64,000 nucleotides of DNA from assembly GCA_963933055.1 (NCBI GenBank), contig CAWVSY010000014.1, forward strand, positions 4,915 to 68,914, written 5' to 3'. Position numbers and translations under genes: made by a program. Positions 45,103 through 52,738 of this stretch are shown here, piece after piece; positions within the stretch are counted from its first letter, which is position 1, and each line of letters begins with the position of its first letter. This stretch comes from Oleispira sp963933055. GTDB lineage: Bacteria > Pseudomonadota > Gammaproteobacteria > Pseudomonadales > Oceanobacteraceae. The notes beneath the pieces were generated by a model. It searched no databases and was not told the DNA's origin. It saw nothing but the letters and a program-made list of their open reading frames with translations.

Positions 45103-45369
45103 TGTCAGCTCCAGAAAATTTCATAGAGCTAACATGCTAAAGGTCCCCTTTAGAGCGATAGGCCAGATAGATGAAGGAATCGTGTGTGTTTCTGACTAGC
45201 TGTCTTGACCAGTAACAGCTAACTTTAATAAGCCAAAAATATGGTTTTCCGTTTTGAGCTAGGAGCGGACATCGAACTATCATACTTTGCAGAGGAAATA
45301 TAGCTGTGGGTTAACTTTTAAAGAGTGATCGTGTACATTGTCCAGATTAAATCAAGATGACACTTTTTT
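45103..45369. other. Intergenic region between divergent traF and the defence cassette
   Basis: These 267 bases contain no gene I can support. CTAAAGG-TCC-CCTTTAG (45137-45153) is a 7-bp hairpin near traF. The region should contain the traF promoter and the promoter of the rightward three-gene cassette; base composition becomes AT-rich toward 45,300, suggesting the cargo boundary lies here. Confidence 0.5.
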
Positions 45370-46605
45370 ATGGCAGTAGAGACTATCAATAGGGAAGCTG
45401 GAGACTCTGGCAAAGGCTTTAGATTACAGCTCATAAGGGCGATTAAGCTCATGCTGCAAACGATTCAGCAGGATAGAAGTACTGTATTTTTTACTGCGGT
45501 GGAAAATCTCGAAGATGTTTCCCATCAGACTATTGTAGATGGAGAAGTCAGTAATTACTTCGAAGAAGACAAGAATTATGACTTGAATGGCAATTTCACA
45601 ATTTTTAGTCCTCCGGTTATAAATACGTTGGTCAGTTTTTATGACATCTATGTAGATCAATTTCGCACCAGCAACAGCGTATATTTGGGCTTTTACACGA
45701 CGAGGGATGTCGGTAAGGAAAGAAAATCCAAGCTCAATAGCGGTAAAGAAATAGCTCTACCAGAAAAACCAATTTTAGAAATTCTTCAATCGTTTGATGA
45801 TGTTTCAGACGATACAATTAATTTAGTAAAAGAAATTCTTGTTGAAGAGTACGCTTCCCAATATAAAGAAAAGTCTAAGTCAGGAAACTTAGAAACGCTT
45901 CGGGGTCTAAGTGCTGATAGGTTTAAAGAGTTTTTGAGGAAAATTTTATGGCATTTCGGTCAGGAAGATGAGGATGCTCTCAAGCAGACAGTTTTAAAGG
46001 ATATTGAGTATTCACCACTTCACAACAATGCTCATATAGGCAAAGAAAAAATAATATTTTGTTTGTTAATGGATAAGCTGAGTGAAAGGCAAAATAGTAA
46101 AAACTTAGTCGATAAGTTGGTTCATAGTTCAGATGTAAAACTGATTTTTAAAGAAGCAGAGTCTCAAATTCCAGACGAGAGTATAGACCCTACTTGGCGC
46201 TATATCGCCGAGCTTGAAAAGGATGTGACCGACAAGCGAAATCTGAAGGAAAAAGTACTTTCAGTAATAGAGGATATTTCAGATCGTCGAATTAGACTGT
46301 TAGCAAGAAAAGCAAGTGGCTCTAAGTATGAAGAGCGTGAAGCAGACAAGTCTTTTTTGTCTTTGAAGTATCGTGTTTTTGAAGCTTGTGAAGAATATTT
46401 TTCAGATGATGGATATGTAGCCCCTGAAAGCGGCAACGACTTGGATGCTGTTCTTCAAACGCTCTTATCAAAAGCAGTAGAAGATATTTCTAAGTTAAAG
46501 ACCGATTACAAATATACGATTTCTAATGATAAAACAATAGAAGGAATTATTTGGAATTTATTTGATGGGTGTTTTTTAGCTTTTGATGAGTGTAGTGATG
46601 AGTGA
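45370..46605 (+). CDS. ABC three-component / Lamassu-like effector component
   Basis: A 411-residue protein, first of a three-gene cassette. The N-terminus (KGFRLQLIRAIKLML, then FFTAVENLEDV) resembles the Cap4/DUF4297-type nuclease fold found in Lamassu LmuA. Glu48/Asp49 and Glu66-Asp-Lys68 (EEDKNY) could form the acidic and ExK parts of a PD-(D/E)xK site; this is an inference by eye. The rest is helical and probably the common C-terminal domain that docks on the ATPase. AT-rich codons unlike the tra genes suggest recent acquisition. It overlaps the next gene by 20 bp. Confidence 0.55.
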   Translation: MAVETINREAGDSGKGFRLQLIRAIKLMLQTIQQDRSTVFFTAVENLEDVSHQTIVDGEVSNYFEEDKNYDLNGNFTIFSPPVINTLVSFYDIYVDQFRTSNSVYLGFYTTRDVGKERKSKLNSGKEIALPEKPILEILQSFDDVSDDTINLVKEILVEEYASQYKEKSKSGNLETLRGLSADRFKEFLRKILWHFGQEDEDALKQTVLKDIEYSPLHNNAHIGKEKIIFCLLMDKLSERQNSKNLVDKLVHSSDVKLIFKEAESQIPDESIDPTWRYIAELEKDVTDKRNLKEKVLSVIEDISDRRIRLLARKASGSKYEEREADKSFLSLKYRVFEACEEYFSDDGYVAPESGNDLDAVLQTLLSKAVEDISKLKTDYKYTISNDKTIEGIIWNLFDGCFLAFDECSDE

Positions 46606-47119
46606 TGTAAGTACAAAGAAAAGGCTAATGTACTTAAGCGGTGAAGATTTCTATCTTTATTGCTATTCCGTTCTTGTTATTTTGGATTCTTTAGGTTGTC
46701 GTGATGGGAGATTTTTTAGAGACTACAGGAAGTTGGCTTTTTTAACTGACATTATCAGTAATGATAAAACAGTCTATGTGGTTTCTCATTCTTCAGCGGA
46801 AAAAATGAACCCTAAAGATTATGAGTGTTTACTTGACAGCTATTCGAATGGATTAACTAGAAGAAGTGAAATTCTTAAGTTGTTGTTTGTTCTTGAGAAG
46901 AGAGGCTATGTGACTTTGAATCGAGGTAAAGCACAAGAAATTGATGTTTCTTTGACTAAGGATAACCTTCCTAATGACTTTTTAAACAGCAATGTTTTCG
47001 AGTCGGAATCTAAGAATATAATAAAAATATCAAAGAAAGTGGGACGGTTGGCATCGCTAACTCTGGATACCATGTTAGGTAAAATTTATGTTGAAAATGG
47101 AGTTCGAACATGGGTCTGA
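46586..47119 (+). CDS. ABC three-component / Lamassu-like middle component
   Basis: A small helical protein of about 177 residues from the ATG at 46586 (several in-frame starts are close together). The segment SEILKLLFVLEKRGYVTLNRGK looks like a winged helix, the fold expected for middle components (LmuC-like). It overlaps the first gene by 20 bp and the third by 10 bp, so the three products are likely made in fixed ratio as one complex. Confidence 0.55.
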   Translation: MSVVMSDVSTKKRLMYLSGEDFYLYCYSVLVILDSLGCRDGRFFRDYRKLAFLTDIISNDKTVYVVSHSSAEKMNPKDYECLLDSYSNGLTRRSEILKLLFVLEKRGYVTLNRGKAQEIDVSLTKDNLPNDFLNSNVFESESKNIIKISKKVGRLASLTLDTMLGKIYVENGVRTWV

Positions 47120-49107
47120 TGCGAGTTAATAAGCTTATTTATGAAGGAAGCAAGTATTTTTTCGAGTCTAAAGAGTTCGACGAAAATATCATCCTAATTG
47201 AGGGCGATAATGGAACAGGGAAAAGCACCTTTTGTAATTTGATTTATTTTGCATTGGGTGGAGAGGTTCCAATATTTCGAATAAATAATGATAAGCGCCA
47301 CGATGAAATAACTTCTGATAGTGATAACTATGTTGATCTTTATATCTCAATCAATGATGGCAGTTATTTACTAAGGCGCTACTTTGGAGATAATGAAGTA
47401 ACAGTAATCCCCTATGAGCGGGTGGTTGAGAAGATATATTCAGAAGATAAAAATACTTTAATTGAAGAGAAGGTAAGATTTTCTCTTTCGGAAGATAAGA
47501 CTGAAATATATCCCGTAAACAGAAGCAAAGATTCATACGTTTTTTCTGACTGGATTCTCGAGAAATTGGAAATATCTGTGGTCGAGCTTTTTCATGGATA
47601 TAATACATTTAAAATTAATATATCAGACTTGATGCGGCTGATTTATCACGATCAACAGCCGAACCCAGAGGGTATTTATAAAAAGCCAGATACTAATTCA
47701 ACGTATGTTTCTGATTCTGAGTTGGTTCGAAAAGCTATTTTTGAACTCTTAGTTGGTAAAGCCTATTCTGATTACTACGACTCTATTGTCGAGGAAAAGA
47801 AGCTGTCGAGAGAGAAAAGCTTGGCTAAAGCGGTTGTGAATGAGTACACGCTTTTAGCCGACAAAATGCGAAAAAATGGCGGGGCTAAAAATGTCAGTTT
47901 TTTACAGAAAGAAATCTCTGATAAAGAGCAGCAAATTGACAAGTTGCATGATGCCAGACAGGCATTCAAGCGAAATCGAACTGGATCAAATACAATTAAT
48001 CAAGATATTGAGTCGTGCAAATCAGAATTAATTGATTGTGAACTTAGATTAAGCCGATTAAAAGAAAATCTGGTTTCAGCTCTTGATGAACGGTACAAAT
48101 TAAACGTAGTTAGAAATGAATCTGCTTCAGAGATTAGACGTATTGAAAAAGTTATTTTTTCACACGATCATCTAAACCTTTTTACATCTGATACTTGTCC
48201 ATACTGCTTAAGTCACGTGGATCGTGTGGAAGGGCATTGTGTTTGTGGCGCTTCGATAGAAGAAGAACAATATGAGAGGTTTTTCTACACATCAAAAGAG
48301 TATAAAGATATTCTGAAAACGAAACTTAAGGCACTGTCAACAATTAAAACCGCATATGATGATTGTGACTCTGAAGTTCAAGAGATTAAAAAAGAAATTG
48401 AGTTGATAGAGAAAAAGTCGGTGACTTTCCGTGAAAAGCTACAAGAAATGCTTGGGCGGGTCGATGAAATTGTTGACATTGAAAGCCTAAATGATATTGA
48501 CGATAAAATATTGCAGCTTAGAGAAGATGTTGCGAATTTGAATCGATTGTTGGAGATTGAATCAAAGCTGGAACGTATCCAAAAAGATTTTGATCTGGTT
48601 AGCTCTAAAGCAAAAGACGCTGAGTTAAAGAGGAAAGGGCTTGAGATTAAAGCTCAACAGGATGTAACTTCGAAGGTAAATGCGTTTAGTAAAAAGTATG
48701 ATGAGCTGATGAAAAATACTTTGCCTGATTGCAGATCGGCAAAGATTGCGCTTGATAACTATTTGCCTTCAATTAATGATGGTCTCTATCGAGAAACAAG
48801 TTCACTTGTTTCAATTCGAATGATGTACTTTATCACTCTCATGCATTTAGCTTTGTCTGATGAATCAGTGACATTCCCGCGCTTTTTACTTATTGACACA
48901 CCTGAAACTGCCGGAATCGAATTAGAGTATCTGATTAACTGTATTCGTCAGTTGGAAGAATTGAAAAATTATGGAACTGACTTTCAAGTTATCATTTCGA
49001 CAGGTTTAAACAAGTATCCCGAGTCATTAAAGGACAATCGTGTACTCTTTATGCCCGATAAGCAGAAGGAACATATGCTCTTGAAGAAGAAGAGCCTTTC
49101 TAAGTAA
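47110..49107 (+). CDS. SMC-like ABC ATPase of a three-component / Lamassu-like defence system
   Basis: A 665-residue Rad50/SMC-like ATPase. Walker A GDNGTGKS is at residues 32-39; two coiled-coil arms flank a four-cysteine hinge at about 363-379 (CPYC then CVCG), and a degenerate Walker B FLLIDTPETAG is near 593. The size and hinge match LmuB/DdmC-type proteins, which sense DNA ends or plasmids and trigger the nuclease partner. Canonical ABC signature LSGG is not seen. Third gene of the cassette; no clear terminator follows. Confidence 0.65.
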   Translation: MGLMRVNKLIYEGSKYFFESKEFDENIILIEGDNGTGKSTFCNLIYFALGGEVPIFRINNDKRHDEITSDSDNYVDLYISINDGSYLLRRYFGDNEVTVIPYERVVEKIYSEDKNTLIEEKVRFSLSEDKTEIYPVNRSKDSYVFSDWILEKLEISVVELFHGYNTFKINISDLMRLIYHDQQPNPEGIYKKPDTNSTYVSDSELVRKAIFELLVGKAYSDYYDSIVEEKKLSREKSLAKAVVNEYTLLADKMRKNGGAKNVSFLQKEISDKEQQIDKLHDARQAFKRNRTGSNTINQDIESCKSELIDCELRLSRLKENLVSALDERYKLNVVRNESASEIRRIEKVIFSHDHLNLFTSDTCPYCLSHVDRVEGHCVCGASIEEEQYERFFYTSKEYKDILKTKLKALSTIKTAYDDCDSEVQEIKKEIELIEKKSVTFREKLQEMLGRVDEIVDIESLNDIDDKILQLREDVANLNRLLEIESKLERIQKDFDLVSSKAKDAELKRKGLEIKAQQDVTSKVNAFSKKYDELMKNTLPDCRSAKIALDNYLPSINDGLYRETSSLVSIRMMYFITLMHLALSDESVTFPRFLLIDTPETAGIELEYLINCIRQLEELKNYGTDFQVIISTGLNKYPESLKDNRVLFMPDKQKEHMLLKKKSLSK

Positions 49108-49209
49108 TAACGTCAAGCAATTTAGATTCAACTAGTTAGTATGATTAGTTACTGAAGTTCTGCTATCGGCACGTAAGTAATATTCAGAAATTTTGAATAC
49201 TACATTAAC

Positions 49210-49705
49210 TCACTTTACTGCAAAAACCGTAACCAACGTTTTAATTGAGTCACCCGGAACCATAACAAAGTGCATTTTGCTACCAACATGCTGCCATAAC
49301 TCGGCCTCTTGTGCATATTTTTTGGCTTTTTGGATAGTGACCCTTTCAGGTAACTGGGCTTTAGTTAGCGCAGAACATAGCAGCTTTGTGCACAAAGCCT
49401 TCCAAGGATGCTTGGGCACTCCATCAGAAAGCCGTTCCACAAATCTTTCAAGCGCGTGACGAGTCACCACGACAGGTCCAATGTTCGGAACGTTGATGAC
49501 CTCATCGATTTCTCTCACTGTAGTATTATCGACGCTGTATTCTTCGAAGGAATGTGAGAGCCAATCGTCCCGCTTCTCTACCGAGATCTGTGCTTCCTGG
49601 TAGCGGGTGAGCAAGAACCTGGTCAGGCTGTAAAGTGAATGCTGAGTTGAGCGTTTTTTCTGTAACTTTTTGATAGCTCCTTTACTGACCCGGATTTGAA
49701 GCCCA
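49210..49705 (-). pseudogene. Unknown gene truncated at its 5' end by IS66
   Basis: The reading frame runs into the IS66 left end at 49706; the apparent GTG start (49723-49725) and first seven codons are IS sequence, so the original N-terminus is lost. The remaining about 165 residues contain VVVTRHALERFVERL and a C-terminal HFVMVPGDSIKTLVTVFAV, a layout seen in some phage and toxin-like (DUF4258-type) small proteins. Not recognised with confidence. It faces the defence cassette, 100 bp away. Confidence 0.55.
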
Positions 49706-49787
49706 GTAAGCGTCTGGCGAACCACACATTTTAATCTTCTTCAAATCCCCTAAAGTCTGTTGTCTTTTAAATCCGAGGAACAGACTC

Positions 49788-50150
49788 ATGTTCACTGCAT
49801 CATCTCAACTCAATGTCATTCTTATTTGTGGGCCTACCGATATGCGTAAAGCCATTGATGGACTGTGTAATATTGTCGCCTACGATCTTGAGCAAGAACC
49901 TTGCAGTGAACAGCTCTTTGTCTTTTGTGGTCGAGCACGTGACAAAATCAAACTATTGCAGTGGTCACACAACGGCTTTTGGTTGCACTACAAGCGCCTA
50001 GAAAAAGGCCTCTTCCAATGGCCGGGCATTGAGGATGAGGATTTATCATTACACATATCTCATCGACAACTCCATTGGCTGTTGGATGGTTTACCGCTCC
50101 ACTCCCAAGATGCACATCCACATTTAACGTATCGATATCATGACGAATAG
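49788..50150 (+). CDS. tnpB: IS66 accessory protein TnpB, copy 1
   Basis: A 120-residue IS66 Orf2 protein needed for transposition of this family. The segments ICGPTDMRKAIDGL and WPGIEDEDLSLHIS are diagnostic. It is 26 bp upstream of tnpC. Confidence 0.95.
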   Translation: MFTASSQLNVILICGPTDMRKAIDGLCNIVAYDLEQEPCSEQLFVFCGRARDKIKLLQWSHNGFWLHYKRLEKGLFQWPGIEDEDLSLHISHRQLHWLLDGLPLHSQDAHPHLTYRYHDE

Positions 50151-50163
50151 CCCATTGGCTTGG

Positions 50164-50169
50164 TATAAT
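50164..50169 (+). promoter_or_regulatory. Extended -10 promoter before tnpC, copy 1
   Basis: TGGTATAAT (extended -10, TATAAT at 50164-50169) lies 7 bases before the tnpC ATG at 50177, so a transcript would start at or next to the start codon. The same motif is present at the same place in the second IS66 copy. Confidence 0.5.
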
Positions 50170-50176
50170 CCAACCC

Positions 50177-51754
50177 ATGAAATTACTTCCAGAAGATCTG
50201 CCCAATAACGTTGAAGCGCTTAAAGCATTATTGTTTGAGCAAGCGCAGCTATTAGGGCAAAAAAACAGTCTTCTGGATGAAAAAGACGCTCAGCTTGCAC
50301 AGTGGCAATCGAAATACGCCTTCATTTTAGAGCAATGGCGCTTGGCACAACAAAAGCAGTATGGCAAAAGCTCGGAAGTCTCCCCTGGACAAGGTGAGTT
50401 GTTTGATGAAATGACCGTCGACTCCGATGTCACCGACGCAGAGCCTGAAATACAGACCGTCGCCTATACGCGTCAGAAACCTAAGCGTCAGTCTCTACCC
50501 AAGGACTTGCCGCGTGAAACGGTGGTATTGGATATCGCCGAGTCAGATAAAGTCTGCTCATGTTGCCAAGGCGCACTTCATTGCATCGGAGACGACCGCT
50601 CTGAAAAGCTCGACTTTATCCCAGCGCAGCTAAAGGTCATCGAAACGGTTCGTCCTAAATACGCCTGCCGTAAGTGCGATAAAACGGGCACGCAGAATAC
50701 GATTAAGCAAGCGGTGGTACCACCAAGCCTTATCCCTAAAGGCATCGCCACCCCGAGTCTGCTGAGTCAGATTATCACGGGCAAATTCCAATACAGCTTA
50801 CCGCTCTATCGACAAGAAACCGTATTTAAACAATACGGTATCGAGTTGAGTCGGCGTACGATGTCAGATTGGATGAAAAAATGCGCCGATGCCTTAGAAC
50901 CTCTTTATAACAGGCTGCTTCAAGTATTACGAAAACAGCCCGTCATCCAAGCCGATGAAACCACGTTGAATGTGATTAAAGAAGCCCGTTCAACATGCTA
51001 CATGTGGGTGTATTGCACAGGCAAAGAGGCCCCAGATAAACATAACCCGATCCCGAATATCGTCTTATACGATTATCAACCGACACGAAGTGGGCAATGC
51101 GCTGTTGACTTTTTAGATGGCTTCAATGGCTATCTTAACGTGGACGGTTACCAAGCGTATAAATCGACCCAAGCCACACTGGCAGGCTGTTGGGCCCATG
51201 CTCGGCGCAAATTTATTGAAGCAGAAAAAGGCATGCCCAAAGGCAAGTCAGGCAAAGCCACCATGGCGGTGAATCACATCAAAAAACTATACGCCATCGA
51301 AACGCTTGCCAAACAAGCAGAGGATGCCGAAGCCGCGTTCAAAATCCGCCAAGAGCAAGCGCCCGAGGTATTAGCGAATTACAAAGCTTGGTTGGAGAAA
51401 TCGGCTCAACAGGTGCCCCCGAAATCTTTATTAGGTAAAGCCATCCAATACAATCTCAATCAATGGGACAAACTTACCGTTTACCTGAGTGATTATCGTA
51501 TTAACCTCGATAACAATCGAGCGGAACGCGCGATCAAGCCCTTCGTGATTGGACGTAAAAACTGGTTGTTCTCAAATACAGGTAGCGGTGCCACATCCAG
51601 TGCGGTGCTTTACAGCATTATAGAGACAGCCAAAGCCAACGGCTTAATCCCATACGATTACTTAGTCACCTTGTTTGAAGAACTGCCAAAGTGTCATAAA
51701 GAAGCGAGTCTAGATGATCTGCTACCTTGGAATGTGACGCTGAAATCACAATAA
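50177..51754 (+). CDS. tnpC: IS66-family transposase TnpC, copy 1
   Basis: A 525-residue IS66 transposase: N-terminal leucine-zipper-like region, a zinc-binding domain (CSCCQGALH then CRKC), and the DDE catalytic domain with ADETTLNV, NVDGYQAY and the glutamate in NNRAERAIKPF. Intact. Clearly homologous to, but distinct from, the transposase at 62,177. Confidence 0.96.
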   Translation: MKLLPEDLPNNVEALKALLFEQAQLLGQKNSLLDEKDAQLAQWQSKYAFILEQWRLAQQKQYGKSSEVSPGQGELFDEMTVDSDVTDAEPEIQTVAYTRQKPKRQSLPKDLPRETVVLDIAESDKVCSCCQGALHCIGDDRSEKLDFIPAQLKVIETVRPKYACRKCDKTGTQNTIKQAVVPPSLIPKGIATPSLLSQIITGKFQYSLPLYRQETVFKQYGIELSRRTMSDWMKKCADALEPLYNRLLQVLRKQPVIQADETTLNVIKEARSTCYMWVYCTGKEAPDKHNPIPNIVLYDYQPTRSGQCAVDFLDGFNGYLNVDGYQAYKSTQATLAGCWAHARRKFIEAEKGMPKGKSGKATMAVNHIKKLYAIETLAKQAEDAEAAFKIRQEQAPEVLANYKAWLEKSAQQVPPKSLLGKAIQYNLNQWDKLTVYLSDYRINLDNNRAERAIKPFVIGRKNWLFSNTGSGATSSAVLYSIIETAKANGLIPYDYLVTLFEELPKCHKEASLDDLLPWNVTLKSQ

Positions 51755-51803
51755 AACGGACTGAATAAAAAAGAATAAATGAGGATGGCAGAAAGAGTTC
51801 TCC

Positions 51804-51864
51804 GCCGCATCCATGCGGCTCTGAGTTCCTCCTGAAGAGAGACAGCGCTCTCATCCTGAGAGCG
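51804..51864 (+). other. Conserved paired hairpins in the IS66 3' end, copy 1
   Basis: Hairpin A is GCCGC-ATCCAT-GCGGC (51804-51819). Hairpin B is CGCTCTC-ATCCT-GAGAGCG (51846-51864). Both recur at the same place in the second IS66 copy, B with two compensatory base-pair changes and an identical loop, which points to a selected structure. Confidence 0.6.
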
Positions 51865-52054
51865 AAGATCGTCCTGATCACTGCCTACACATAAATCTAA
51901 CATACCGACAGGCGCTGTAAAGGGCAAAACGGAAAAATCTCAGCACAGACCCATTGTTACTGGTAGGTGTGGTTCGCCAGACGCTTACGCCGAACAACCC
52001 GGGCAGCTGAAGACTCTGAAAAAGCATCCTCGCATCAATAAGGTCAGAATCCCC

Positions 52055-52239
52055 GCACCGAGTATCTGAAGGCCAGCCTGCGTGCCAAGGTTGAGCATCC
52101 GTTCCGGATCATCAAGTGCCAGTTCGGCTTTGTAAAAGCCCGTTACCGTGGTCTGAAGAAAAATGACGGCAAACTGGCGATGCTGTTCGCGCTGTCAAAC
52201 CTCGTGCGCGTGGATCAGATGTTGCGAGCACAGGGTTAA
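52055..52239 (+). pseudogene. IS5-family transposase 3' remnant
   Basis: The last about 60 codons of an IS5-family transposase are readable (EYLKASLRAKVEHPFRIIKC then FGFVKARYRGLKKNDGKLAM, stop at 52237-52239). The 5' part and both ends are missing; the left break is near the IS66 copy 1 end. The following 180 bp (52240-52419) hold nothing that I recognise. Confidence 0.85.
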
Positions 52240-52419
52240 TCAGTCTGAAGTGCCTGAAAAGGCGCTGTCCGAAGGAAAACGCAGGATAATGACGTCTAAA
52301 TGGGGCCCCAATTGCTACGGGTTCTGGTTGGGCAGAAGTGGAGGCTTAATTACAGGTTCCTTAGTCGATATAAAAATAAGTCAGGCTATTATCAGGGATA
52401 AAATAATATAAAAAAGTTA

Positions 52420-52452
52420 AAAACGGTAACTCCATAGTAGAGTTACCGTTTT
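52420..52452 (-). terminator. Terminator after golB
   Basis: AAAACGGTAACTC pairs with GAGTTACCGTTTT (13-bp perfect stem, 7-base loop). On the minus strand it is followed by a T-rich stretch, ending golB transcription. Confidence 0.88.
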
Positions 52453-52459
52453 AATAAAA

Positions 52460-52651
52460 CTATTCTTTTGGTGGGAACCCAGCTTCACGTAAAGCCTCAG
52501 AAATCTGCTCTAAAGATATTGATGTTTGCACATCTACCTTACGTATTGGTGGGTTGGTTACGATTTTAGCCTCTGGATCCATATTCTGAATAACTTTAGT
52601 CACTGTTCGAGCGCAGCCACCGCATGTCATATTTTCTATATGTAATTGCAT
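52460..52651 (-). CDS. golB: Heavy-metal-binding chaperone GolB-like (HMA domain)
   Basis: A 63-residue HMA-domain protein with the metal site MTCGGCART (Cys10, Cys13). Length and sequence along its whole extent are like GolB of Salmonella, the cytosolic gold/copper(I) chaperone, including the ending REAGFPPKE. A MerR-type promoter with 19-bp spacer lies 32-62 bases upstream and AGGA serves as ribosome binding site. Confidence 0.85.
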   Translation of the reverse strand: MQLHIENMTCGGCARTVTKVIQNMDPEAKIVTNPPIRKVDVQTSISLEQISEALREAGFPPKE

Positions 52652-52682
52652 TTGTATATCCTATTTAGTTGTGGTGACCTTT

Positions 52683-52713
52683 AGGATAGAGTTTGCCACT
52701 GTTGTAAGGTCAA
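52683..52713 (-). promoter_or_regulatory. MerR/GolS-type promoter of golB
   Basis: -35 TTGACC (52708-52713) and -10 TATCCT (52683-52688) with a 19-bp spacer, the long spacing typical of MerR-family activated promoters; the spacer begins with TTACAACAGTGGCAA, an imperfect inverted repeat like the GolS box. Confidence 0.75.
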
Positions 52714-52738
52714 GCCCTATCGCCAAAGATTTTCGTGC

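Larger units (their letters stand above)
49706..51988 (+). mobile_element. IS66-family insertion sequence, copy 1
   Basis: A complete 2283-bp element with 22-bp perfect terminal inverted repeats (left 49706-49727, right 51967-51988) beginning GTAAGCGTCTGGC, the IS66 family end. It encodes tnpB and tnpC; no tnpA, since only 82 bp separate the left end from tnpB. The flanking octamers (GAAGCCCA left, GCCGAACA right) do not match, so there is no target duplication; the right flank is probably rearranged. Confidence 0.92.

Noticed and set aside
45137..45153. Hairpin near traF as an origin of transfer
   Set aside because: In SXT/R391 the transfer origin lies far from traF, next to mobI; this is a short 7-bp stem without flanking repeats.
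52163..52411. 82-residue reading frame on the plus strand
   Set aside because: It is out of frame with the IS5 transposase remnant that it overlaps and shows no protein-like pattern.
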